From positions 1-57,486 of the forward strand of contig JBEHWX010000032.1 of NCBI GenBank assembly GCA_048498995.1: a DNA stretch of 57,486 nt, read 5' to 3'. This document shows, piece after piece, positions 36,057 through 44,797 of this stretch. Origin of the DNA: JBEHWX01 sp048498995 (GTDB lineage: Bacteria; Bacteroidota; Ignavibacteria; OLB7). A program made the translations under genes and the position numbers. Every line of letters starts with the position of its first letter. Position 1 is the stretch's first letter. The notes beneath the pieces were generated by a model. The model saw only the letters and a program-made list of their open reading frames with translations, was not told where the DNA came from and made no database searches.

Positions 36057-38780
36057 ATGATGTCAAAGCCCGACTTCCTTACACTGTGTCGGTTCATCGC
36101 GCGGCGCGTTCCGGCGTCGCGCGTTCTCCTGCTTCTGCTGATGGTCGTCGCGGCCGTGAGCGACCTCCGCGCGGTGATCCCGCCGTCGATGCGGACCTGG
36201 GAGCCGCCGCGCGCGCCATCCTCCAGCCGCTCTGCCTCCGATGTTCCCGCCTGGCTGCCGAGTCGCCTGGCCGATTCGGTGCTCAAGGGCGCCTGGGATA
36301 CCCGCTTCGATCCTCCCGGTCCCGATGGCGAGGTCTACGCGGTGGCCCGGCTCGGGAGCGATGTCTATATCGGCGGCGACTTCACGCGCATCGGCAACGT
36401 GCTCGCCAATCATATCGCCCGCTGGGACGGCCGTGCATGGCATGCGCTGGGGGATGGACCGACCAACGGCGTCTCCCGCCTGGTGACCGCGCTGCTGGCC
36501 GATGGAGATTCGCTCTTCGTGGGCGGTCAGTTCGATGAGGCCGGAGAGGTGCGGGTGAATAATCTCGCGGTCTGGCGTCCGGCCAGCGGAAGCTGGGGCA
36601 AGGTCGGCGCCGGCAACGGCTTGAGCGGCGATGACAATTCCAACGTGACGGCATTCCTCCGGAGCGGAAAGAATCTCTTCGTGGCCGGACGGTTCTCGGC
36701 CGCCTCGACGGTTCTTGCCAGCAACATCGCCTGCTGGGATGGAAGCCGGTGGTCCCGTCTCGGCACCGGGGTGAATGGAATGGTCGCGGCTCTGGCGGTG
36801 AGCCAGGATCGCTACCTGTACGTCGGCGGACTCTTCACGACCGCCGGCTCGACGCAGGTGCAGAATCTCGCCGTCTGGGATATTCAGTTGGCCGCGTGGT
36901 CGGACGTGGGAGGCGGTGGCACCGACAGCATCGTCGGAGCACTGGCGGTGCGCGACCGGAATATCTACGTGGGGGGGCGATTCTTCCGGGCCGGCGGCGT
37001 GGCGGTCAATCAACTGGCGATCTACAACGAGGCAAGCCGTGCCTGGTCGGCATTCCCTCTGAAGATCAGGCGTCCACCGCTCGGCGATGGTGGCTTCGAT
37101 GCCGCCGTGGTCTACGATCTGGCGATCGACGGCCCGAACATCTATATCGGCGGCTTGTTCCGGATGGGTCGGGAGGCGACCTATTCCTTCGTCGACAGCG
37201 TTACGGCGCTCGTCCGATGGAATCTCGACGAGGGACGCTACAGCGGCATCGGATTCGGTCTCGTCAACCTCAACAACGAGACGGCTCCACGCGCCAACAA
37301 CCTCGTGATCGCCGGCGGCATGCTCTACATCGGCGGGAGCTTCACGATGGGGGGCGGCTACGAAGCTCCGAACGTCGCGGCGATGCGTCTGGCCGACGAC
37401 CGGTGGATATCGCTCGGGCCGAGCATCGACGGCTCATCCGGAAAAGTCGTCACCGGGCCCACGCCGGCCGCGCGGGATCAGTTCGGGCTCCGCGCGCTGG
37501 CGGTCTCGGGTGAGAATGTCTACGCCGGAGGATATTTCTCGAGCGCCGGCGGCGTTCCCAGCCGGAGCATCGCCCGCTGGGATGGCGCCAGCTGGCACCC
37601 GCTCGGCGACGGCGTGGGACGTCCCGTCGACAACAACGGCATGTTCATGCAGCCGGATCACGTCAACGCGATCGCGCTGCTCGGCACCGACGTGATCGCC
37701 GGCGGGCGCTTCCCGGTGGCCGGCGGCGTGGCGGTGGGGAATATCGCACGATGGAATGGCGCCACATGGTCGGCCATGGGATCGGCGCAAAGCCCCACAT
37801 TCACCGAGGTGACCTCGATGGCCACCATCGGCGCCGATCTCTATGTTGCCGGCATCGGTTCCGGGAGCGGCGGCCGGGTGGCTCGGTGGACCGGGAGCGA
37901 TTTCCAGGTGGTCGGCGATTTCTCCGGCCAGGTCCACACGATCGCCGCGGTCAATGGCAAGCTCTACGCCGGCGGCGAGTTCGCGACAATCGGTAGCGTG
38001 CCGGCGCAATATCTGGCGGTCTATGATCCGAGCTCCGGCAACTGGAGCGCGGTGGGAGTGGAGCTCGACGGCGCGGTCCGCGCGATTCTGGCCGATCGGG
38101 GAATTCTCTACGTCGGCGGCTCCTTCCTCCATGTCAACGGCATCGAGGCTTCGCTGATGGCCCGTTGGGACGGCGAGGTCTGGTACGGCATGGGGCGCGA
38201 CCTGAGAGGGCGGAACTCGTCCTACCGCGGCAGCGTCCACGCGCTGGCGATGCACGAGGGACGCCTCTACGCCGGCGGAAGCTTCAACCCGAGCGAGGAG
38301 TCGACCGTGTCGTATCTCGGCATCTGGGACGGCTCGAGCTGGGTGCAGGTCGATGGCGGCATGGACAATGCCGTGAGGGCGCTGGCCCCGCAGGATGATC
38401 GCCTGCTGGTGGCCGGGGACTTCACGCAGGCCGGACCGGTCCAGGCGCACTACTTCACCCGCTTCAAGAGCGGAGCCGAGCAGGCGAGGGTGATCGCCGC
38501 GGTGACCGGGGAGTCGGCCGGCATGCGCCTCGGCCAGCCGATGCCGAATCCCGCATCCGGGCTGGTGAGCCTGAGTCTCGATCTGTCGGCGCCGACGCCG
38601 GTGCGCGCCGCGCTCTACGACGCGCTGGGCCGCCAGGTGATGGAGCTCGCCGACGGACGCCGCGAGGCGGGCCGCTCGACGATCGAGGCGGACCTGCGCG
38701 GGCTGCCGGGCGGGATGTACCTGCTCCGCGTTACCACGCCGGACGGTGCCTCGACCCGGCCGCTGGCCATCACGCGGTGA
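36057..38780 (+). CDS. Secreted Kelch-like propeller protein, 14 repeats, T9SS sorting domain (array gene 5)
   Basis: The product is 907 residues from ATG 36057, with GGGGGAG about 10 nt upstream; a GTG at 36015 would add 14 residues. The signal peptide includes RVLLLLLMVVAAVSDLRA. Linker IPPSMRTWEPPRAPSS, entry segment LADSVLKGAWDTRFDPPGP and 14 repeats (VYIGGDFTRIGN to LLVAGDFTQAGP) match genes 3 and 4 closely. Repeat 6 is IYIGGLFRMGREATYSF, and repeat 10 (LYVAGIGSGSGGRVARW) is short. The sorting domain (GQPMPNPASGLVSLSLDL, YDALGRQVMEL, LPGGMYLLRV) is more diverged than that shared by genes 3 and 4. It is 93 bp downstream of gene 4. Confidence 0.88.
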   Translation: MMSKPDFLTLCRFIARRVPASRVLLLLLMVVAAVSDLRAVIPPSMRTWEPPRAPSSSRSASDVPAWLPSRLADSVLKGAWDTRFDPPGPDGEVYAVARLGSDVYIGGDFTRIGNVLANHIARWDGRAWHALGDGPTNGVSRLVTALLADGDSLFVGGQFDEAGEVRVNNLAVWRPASGSWGKVGAGNGLSGDDNSNVTAFLRSGKNLFVAGRFSAASTVLASNIACWDGSRWSRLGTGVNGMVAALAVSQDRYLYVGGLFTTAGSTQVQNLAVWDIQLAAWSDVGGGGTDSIVGALAVRDRNIYVGGRFFRAGGVAVNQLAIYNEASRAWSAFPLKIRRPPLGDGGFDAAVVYDLAIDGPNIYIGGLFRMGREATYSFVDSVTALVRWNLDEGRYSGIGFGLVNLNNETAPRANNLVIAGGMLYIGGSFTMGGGYEAPNVAAMRLADDRWISLGPSIDGSSGKVVTGPTPAARDQFGLRALAVSGENVYAGGYFSSAGGVPSRSIARWDGASWHPLGDGVGRPVDNNGMFMQPDHVNAIALLGTDVIAGGRFPVAGGVAVGNIARWNGATWSAMGSAQSPTFTEVTSMATIGADLYVAGIGSGSGGRVARWTGSDFQVVGDFSGQVHTIAAVNGKLYAGGEFATIGSVPAQYLAVYDPSSGNWSAVGVELDGAVRAILADRGILYVGGSFLHVNGIEASLMARWDGEVWYGMGRDLRGRNSSYRGSVHALAMHEGRLYAGGSFNPSEESTVSYLGIWDGSSWVQVDGGMDNAVRALAPQDDRLLVAGDFTQAGPVQAHYFTRFKSGAEQARVIAAVTGESAGMRLGQPMPNPASGLVSLSLDLSAPTPVRAALYDALGRQVMELADGRREAGRSTIEADLRGLPGGMYLLRVTTPDGASTRPLAITR

Positions 38781-38867
38781 TCCGCGTGCGATCGAATTAT
38801 TCGACGTCACCCTTCCGCCGAGGAGGGTGCCCTTCTTCCCTGATTTCCTGACATCGAAAGGTATACA

Positions 38868-41510
38868 ATGAGATCAGCGTCACGAACACTTCTACTCTCC
38901 CTCTTCCTGCTGCAGGCGTGCATGCTGACGCTCGTGGCACAGATGACGAAGTCGCCGGCGCGTCCGGTCGATCGCTCCAGCTCCGAGGGCATGCCGACCC
39001 GGCGCGCCGATCTCCGCCCCATGCAGGCAGCCCCGCTGCATGCCGCGTTCGAGGAGAAGACGTCCTGGGACGATCGTTTCGGCGGACCGGGACCCAACGG
39101 TAACGTCTATGCCATCGTGGCCTCCGGCACCGATGTCTACGTCGGCGGCGACTTCACCATGATCGGCAACGTGAGGGCAAACAGGGTCGCCCGCTGGGAC
39201 GGCCACGTCTGGCATCCGCTCGGCACCGACCTGGAGAACGGCGTCGACTACCTCGTGCTCTCGATTCTCGTCGATGGCGACAACGTCTACGTCGGCGGCC
39301 AGTTCGTGCAGGCCGGCCCGATCGAGGCCACCAACATGGCCGTCTGGAACCGCTCCTCGAATTCCTGGTCCGCCGTCGGCGGGGGATTGAAGGGAGATCC
39401 GAACGCGCTCGTCTCGGCGATCGTCAAGAGCGGCGGCAACATCTACGTCGGCGGCCGCTTCGCAAAGGCCGGGGACGTCACCGCGGTCAACGTCGCGCGC
39501 TGGGACGGCTCCGCGTGGGCCCCGGTGGCCGGCGGCGTCGACGGCGTGGTGGGGAGCATGGCCGCCACCGCCAACGAGATCTACGTCGGCGGCACCTTCA
39601 CGCACGCCGGGAGCACGACGGCGCAGAACATCGCCTCGTACGCGATCACGCAGGGCACCTGGTCGGCGCTCGGCTCAGGCATCGACGGAAGCGTCCGCAC
39701 CATCCTGGTCAACGGCGCCGATGTCTACGTCGGCGGCGTCTTCACCAACGGCGGCGGCATCGGCGCCAAGCACCTGGCGCGCTGGAACTCCGCGGCCCGC
39801 ACCTGGTCCAAGTTCGACGACATGATCGACAACGGCGCCGTCGAGTCCGGCGTTCACGCCCTGGCGATCGATGCCGATTATCTCTACGTCGGCGGCGACT
39901 TCCGGATGGGACAGAAGACCACGTGGGACCGGATCGATTCGGTCCGGTGCCTGGCCCGCTGGAACTTCGCGGCCAGCAAGTGGGAGGCGATGGGGGAGAG
40001 CGTGATCGAGTACGACAACCAGGCGCCGCAGGTCAACACCATCGCGCTGGTCGGCCGGAAGCTCTACCTCGGCGGTCATTTTCCGATGGCCGGGTTCTAT
40101 GAGGCCTCCAACCTCGCGCAGTACGATCTCGACAACAAGCTCTGGACGTCGCTCACCAGCGGCATCAACGGCGGCACCGGCGGATACATCGTCGAGGGAA
40201 AGAAGCAGGCTCGCGACACCATGGGGGTGCGCGCGCTGACGATGGTCGGTAACTGGATCTACGTCGGCGGCGTCTTCAACACGGCCGGCGGCGTCAGCGC
40301 CAGGTCGATCGCCCGCTTCGACGGTCAGCAGTGGCAGGCCCTCGGTGCCGGCCTCACCGATTCCAAGCTCGTCTTCCCGGGGCCTCCGATGGTGCTGGTC
40401 ATCGCCGCGATCGGCAACGACATCTGGGCCGGCGGACGCTTCAACATGGCCGGCGATCAGGCCGCCAAGAACATCGCCCGCTGGGACGGCACCTCCTGGA
40501 CCGCGCTGCCGGCTCCGCCGACGCCGGCCAACGCGTTCGACAGCGTGACGGCGATCGTCGGCATGGGCACGAATGTCTACGTCGGTGGCATCGCCCGCGT
40601 CGGCGGCATCCCGCGCGGCATCGTCTATCGCTGGAACGGCACGCAGTGGGATACGCTCGGCTTCTCGTTCGACCGCGCCGTGCGCGCCCTGGCCGTGCAC
40701 AACAACCTACTCTACATCGGCGGCGAGTTCACCACCGCCGGCTCCACGCCGGCGCGCGGCCTGGCCGTGTATGACCCGGCCACCTCGCAGGTGAGCGCCG
40801 TGGCCAATGGCCCGAACGGCAACGTCCGCGCCATCGCCGTCTCCGGCAACGACATGTACATCGGCGGCGATTTCACCGCCGTCGGCTCCACGCCGGCCGC
40901 CCGGATCGTTCTCTGGCACCCGGGCACCTCCAGCTGGACCGCGCTCGGCGACGGATTCGGCAAGGCCGTGCGCGCCATCGCGGTGACGCCGGCCGGCGTC
41001 TTCGTCGGCGGCGACTTCGACTCCGGTGACGGCAGCCCCGGCAACTTCATCGCCCGCTGGGACGGCACCGCCTGGAGCCCGATGGGGGATGGAACCGACT
41101 CCCGCGTCTTCGCCGTGGCCGGCTCGAACGACGACATCTACATCGGCGGCCACTTCTGGATGGCCGGCGGTCTTCAGTCGCATTATCTGGCGCACTGGAG
41201 CCGCGTGCTCCTCTCGGTGGATCGTGAGGAGAACAACGGCTCGATCTCCTCGATCGCGTCGCTGGCCAGCGCGCCGAATCCGTTCGCCGCGACGACCGAG
41301 CTGACCCTGAGCCTCGCCGAGCGCGCCCCGGTGTCGGTGGTGATCTCCTCGCCGAGCGGCAACGTGGTCGCCACGCTCGTCGATCGCACGCTCGATCCGG
41401 GTGAGCATCGCTTCTCCTTCTCGGGAGATGGGCTCTCTAACGGCATCTACTTCTGCACGCTCCGCGTCGGCGATCGCGTCGCCACGCAGAAGCTCGTCCT
41501 CGTGAAGTAA
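38868..41510 (+). CDS. Secreted Kelch-like propeller protein, 14 repeats, T9SS sorting domain (array gene 6)
   Basis: The product is 880 residues with a signal peptide (TLLLSLFLLQACMLTLVAQ) and an AAAGG Shine-Dalgarno. The LxxC-like stretch could be misread as a lipobox, but the signal peptide continues to AQ. The linker differs from genes 3-5, but an entry segment KTSWDDRFGGPGPNG is present. I count 14 repeats from VYVGGDFTMIGN to IYIGGHFWMAGG, including the repeat-6 insertion (LYVGGDFRMGQKTTWDRI) and a shorter repeat 10 (VYVGGIARVGGIPRG). The sorting domain begins LASAPNPFAATTELTLSL and ends LSNGIYFCTLRVGDRV. A strong terminator follows the stop, so this is probably the last gene of a six-gene unit. 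Confidence 0.88.
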   Translation: MRSASRTLLLSLFLLQACMLTLVAQMTKSPARPVDRSSSEGMPTRRADLRPMQAAPLHAAFEEKTSWDDRFGGPGPNGNVYAIVASGTDVYVGGDFTMIGNVRANRVARWDGHVWHPLGTDLENGVDYLVLSILVDGDNVYVGGQFVQAGPIEATNMAVWNRSSNSWSAVGGGLKGDPNALVSAIVKSGGNIYVGGRFAKAGDVTAVNVARWDGSAWAPVAGGVDGVVGSMAATANEIYVGGTFTHAGSTTAQNIASYAITQGTWSALGSGIDGSVRTILVNGADVYVGGVFTNGGGIGAKHLARWNSAARTWSKFDDMIDNGAVESGVHALAIDADYLYVGGDFRMGQKTTWDRIDSVRCLARWNFAASKWEAMGESVIEYDNQAPQVNTIALVGRKLYLGGHFPMAGFYEASNLAQYDLDNKLWTSLTSGINGGTGGYIVEGKKQARDTMGVRALTMVGNWIYVGGVFNTAGGVSARSIARFDGQQWQALGAGLTDSKLVFPGPPMVLVIAAIGNDIWAGGRFNMAGDQAAKNIARWDGTSWTALPAPPTPANAFDSVTAIVGMGTNVYVGGIARVGGIPRGIVYRWNGTQWDTLGFSFDRAVRALAVHNNLLYIGGEFTTAGSTPARGLAVYDPATSQVSAVANGPNGNVRAIAVSGNDMYIGGDFTAVGSTPAARIVLWHPGTSSWTALGDGFGKAVRAIAVTPAGVFVGGDFDSGDGSPGNFIARWDGTAWSPMGDGTDSRVFAVAGSNDDIYIGGHFWMAGGLQSHYLAHWSRVLLSVDREENNGSISSIASLASAPNPFAATTELTLSLAERAPVSVVISSPSGNVVATLVDRTLDPGEHRFSFSGDGLSNGIYFCTLRVGDRVATQKLVLVK

Positions 41511-41927
41511 TCGGAAGGGGAGCCGCGTCGATCGGGCGCGGCTCCCCTTTCTCGTTCCCTCGGTGTCCGGGTCCCCTCCGGCCGACCGGGGTGCGCGCCT
41601 CGACGAGTGCCCGCGCGGGAGGGGAGAGCGTTCCCGACCACCTTCCCTCCGGCGCGAGCTCTCGATGAATGTTCCCGGATCCGATGTTTTTCGCGTCGCC
41701 TCGGCGACCTGCGGCCCCTGCCAAAGGTCTGTACCGGGAGCGGCGCGCCACGTCGATTCCACCGCGGATGCCGAGATGCCGCTCCGAGCGATCGCCATGT
41801 GACGAAGAGGGGCATGGCCGTCATTCCGATGTCGAGTACACGACGTTGGCCCGCCATCATCGGTGCCCTCGGGAACTTTCTCCGGGGTTGCCGGCGGCCC
41901 ATTCATCCTCCGAGCGTTGATGACCAG
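41511..41927. other. Intergenic region splitting the propeller array
   Basis: About 417 bp between array genes 6 and 7. It holds the terminator at 41515-41549; the remainder has no convincing gene or promoter box. Open frames through it lack homology to the propeller proteins. Confidence 0.4.
41515..41549 (+). terminator. Strong intrinsic terminator after array gene 6
   Basis: AAGGGGAGCCGCG (41515-41527) pairs perfectly with CGCGGCTCCCCTT (41537-41549) around a 9-nt loop, followed by TCTCGTTCCC. It starts 4 nt after the stop codon of array gene 6. Confidence 0.9.
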
Positions 41928-44699
41928 ATGATTCCAGTCGCTGAACATATCCGACGCGTTGCTCTCCGGCCCGCTGGGCGTCCGTGCGCCGATCTCCGGC
42001 ACATCCTGCTTCGATGCGCGGTTGCCGCGCTGATGCTCTCGCTGCTGCCGTTCGGCGCCGTCCGTGCCGGCGGCGGTCCGACGCGCGCGGCCTCGGAAGG
42101 GGCGCGCGATCTCGGTGGCGTGATCGCTCCCGACGGGCGCGTTTCGCCCCAGGCATCTGGCGCGTTCGATGCGCGCGGCTGGCGCGTGGCGCTCGGACCC
42201 GACGGCGCTCCCCGCTTTCTGCGGCATGATCTTCCGATCTCCTCCGCGTTCTCGCCCGCCTCCGATGACGACGGCTGGGATACCCGCTTCGGCGCCACCG
42301 GCGTGGTCGATGGCGTCGTTCACGCGGTGCTGGTCGACGGCAACGACGTCTACATCGGCGGCGAGTTCCACAGAGCCGGCAACGTCCGCGTGGAGGGGGT
42401 GGCCCGCTGGGACGGCAAGCGCTGGCTTCCGCTCGGTGGCGATCCCGCCGTCGGCGTCAACGGCCAGGTGCTGGCGCTGGCGATGGTGGGAGAGAATCTC
42501 TACGTCGGCGGCCATTTCGACGTGGCCGGGGACAAGGACGCAAGCTGTCTCGCGGTCTGGAACCGCGGCACCAATCGCTGGGCGGCCGTCGGCAAGGGAT
42601 TCTATTCGGACGCCGGTGACGCCGTGGTGAACACGCTCCTGGCGCAGGACGGCATGCTCTACATCGGCGGCCGCTTCTCCGGGGTCTCCACCACGATCGC
42701 CAGCAACGTGGCGCGCTACGACGGCACCAGCTTCAGCCGCCTCGGCGGCGGCGTGGCCGGAACGGTCTATGCCCTGGCGATCAGTGGCGCCAGGCTCTAT
42801 GTCGGCGGCGACTTTCAGACGGCCGGAAGCAAGCCGGCGCGGAACCTCGCCCGCTGGAGCCCGGAGAGCTCGACCTGGGACGCCGTCGGCACCGGCACCG
42901 ACAGCGTGGTCTATGCGATCGCTGTCGACGGCAGCGATATCTACATCGGCGGGCACTTCAACGAGGCGGGGGGCGTTGCCGCGTCATCGATCGTCAGGTT
43001 CAACGAGAACGAGCTCGGCTGGCATCCGGTGTCGACCGGCGTGGTCCTCGGCAATCCGCTGACCACCGTGGAGTCGATCGTCGTCGACGGCAACGACGTC
43101 TACGTCGCCGGCAATTTTCAGCTCGGCTGGCGCGACACGTACAACCTCCACGACACCGTCCGCTGCCTGCTCAGGTACAGCAAGTCGGCCAACACCTGGA
43201 TCCCGGTTCAACGAAGCTTCGTGCGCGATGGCGTCGAGCGCGACGAACGGGATTTTCCCTGGGTGCACGCGATGGTCAAGTCGGGGCGTACGCTCTACTT
43301 CGGCGGCAACTTCGAGCGCGCCAACGGTCTGAACGGCCCGGTCGGCAACGGACTGATGAAATTCGATCTGGACGCGATGCGCTGGAGCGGGCTCGGCCCG
43401 GCGCTCGGCGGCGATGGCCGCGCGGTCGCGCTCTGGAATGGAGATCTCTATGTCGGCGGAAGCTTCAGCACCGCCGGAACCGAGCTGGCGTCCAATATCG
43501 TCCGGTGGAGGGATGGCGTCTGGTCACCGCTCGGCGCCGGCACCGATGGCCTGGTGAACGTGATCCACATTACAGGCGGAAAGCTCTTCGCCGGAGGCAC
43601 GTTTGCCGCGGCCGGAGGCCGTCCGGCCGGGGGCGTCGCTTCCTGGGACGGATCGACCTGGCAGCCGGTAGGCAACGCCGTGGAGGCGGGCGTGACGGTG
43701 ACGTCGATCGCCGGAACCGAGAACGATCTCTACGTCGGCGGCCGGTTCGCCGGCTTCGGCGGCAAGACCTGTTTCTCGCTCGCGCACTGGAACGGCACGA
43801 CCTGGGAGGCGCTCGATACCGGACTGTTCCTCAGAGCCAATCAGGTCGAGGGGGTCGGCCAGGTCAACGCGCTCCTGCTCGATGGCGACCAGCTGTACGT
43901 CGGAGGATCGTTCACGCGCGCCGGGACCACCCCGGCCAACTTCTTCGCGATCTGGAACACCCGGACGCGGACCTGGAGCACTCCGATCGATCAGCCGAAC
44001 GGGTCGGCAAACGCCATCGTCAAGCATCAGGGACGGGTGATCGTGGGAGGTGATTTCGACAAGCTCGGTGATAATCCGGCCCACCTCGCCGCCTACAACC
44101 CGGAGATCTCCGGCTGGACGATCATCACCGCGGGCGTGGAGTTCGATCACATCGTCTCGTCGATGGCCTCCGACGGATCGAATCTTTACATCGCCGGCAA
44201 CTTCACGCATGTCGAGGACGTGCCGGCGCAGCGCGTGGCGCGCTGGGATGGTCAGGCCTGGAATATGCTCGGCTCCGGTGTCGACTGGGACGTGACGTCG
44301 GTGGCGGCGGATTCCGCCGGCCTCTATCTGGCCGGAGCGTTCAGGTTCACCGGTGCCGATGTGTCCTCCTTCTCGGTCGCCCACTGGACGCTCTCCCCCT
44401 TCTCCGCAGCGCCGGGCCATGCTCGCGACGCGGTGGCCGGGGTGATGCTCGGCGGCATCGCGCCGAATCCCGCCGCGACCGGGGCAACCCTTTCGCTCCT
44501 GGTTCCCCGCGATATGATGGTGCGCGTGGAGCTCTTCGCCGCCGATGGAAGCCGCGCCGCGACGCTGGTCGATGGCTACCTCGCGGGCGGCGCGCACGCG
44601 GTGGCCATTCGGACTGACGATCTGGCCGAGGGCGTTTACCTTTGCAGGATGATCGCGGGTGGTCGGGTCGAGACCCGGACCCTGATGGTGAGGCGGTGA
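41928..44699 (+). CDS. Secreted Kelch-like propeller protein, 14 repeats, T9SS sorting domain (array gene 7)
   Basis: The product is 923 residues from ATG 41928 (MIPVAEHIRRVAL); an ATG at 41814 in frame would give a longer atypical leader. The signal peptide hydrophobic core is LRCAVAALMLSLLPFGAVRA. The segment GVIAPDGRVSPQASGAFDAR and the phrase GWRVALGPDGAPRF resemble the pre-propeller region of array gene 1, not of genes 2-6. I count 14 repeats from VYIGGEFHRAGN to LYLAGAFRFTGA, with repeat 6 (VYVAGNFQLGWRDTYNL) carrying the familiar insertion. The sorting domain is GIAPNPAATGATLSLLVP to LAEGVYLCRMIAGG. Fourteen repeats suggest two seven-bladed propellers. Confidence 0.87.
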   Translation: MIPVAEHIRRVALRPAGRPCADLRHILLRCAVAALMLSLLPFGAVRAGGGPTRAASEGARDLGGVIAPDGRVSPQASGAFDARGWRVALGPDGAPRFLRHDLPISSAFSPASDDDGWDTRFGATGVVDGVVHAVLVDGNDVYIGGEFHRAGNVRVEGVARWDGKRWLPLGGDPAVGVNGQVLALAMVGENLYVGGHFDVAGDKDASCLAVWNRGTNRWAAVGKGFYSDAGDAVVNTLLAQDGMLYIGGRFSGVSTTIASNVARYDGTSFSRLGGGVAGTVYALAISGARLYVGGDFQTAGSKPARNLARWSPESSTWDAVGTGTDSVVYAIAVDGSDIYIGGHFNEAGGVAASSIVRFNENELGWHPVSTGVVLGNPLTTVESIVVDGNDVYVAGNFQLGWRDTYNLHDTVRCLLRYSKSANTWIPVQRSFVRDGVERDERDFPWVHAMVKSGRTLYFGGNFERANGLNGPVGNGLMKFDLDAMRWSGLGPALGGDGRAVALWNGDLYVGGSFSTAGTELASNIVRWRDGVWSPLGAGTDGLVNVIHITGGKLFAGGTFAAAGGRPAGGVASWDGSTWQPVGNAVEAGVTVTSIAGTENDLYVGGRFAGFGGKTCFSLAHWNGTTWEALDTGLFLRANQVEGVGQVNALLLDGDQLYVGGSFTRAGTTPANFFAIWNTRTRTWSTPIDQPNGSANAIVKHQGRVIVGGDFDKLGDNPAHLAAYNPEISGWTIITAGVEFDHIVSSMASDGSNLYIAGNFTHVEDVPAQRVARWDGQAWNMLGSGVDWDVTSVAADSAGLYLAGAFRFTGADVSSFSVAHWTLSPFSAAPGHARDAVAGVMLGGIAPNPAATGATLSLLVPRDMMVRVELFAADGSRAATLVDGYLAGGAHAVAIRTDDLAEGVYLCRMIAGGRVETRTLMVRR

Positions 44700-44797
44700 C
44701 GGCATCGGCGCGAGCGCGCCGGACATGGCGGGGAGATGAGGAAGAACGAACGACGGAACTACGATTGTACGGAAATACATCAACCAAGGAAGTGCGT

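Noticed and set aside
38868..38960. Lipobox-like LLQAC in array gene 6, suggesting a lipoprotein
   Set aside because: The hydrophobic stretch continues to a normal signal-peptidase I-like site (VAQ) and the protein ends in a T9SS sorting domain like its paralogs.
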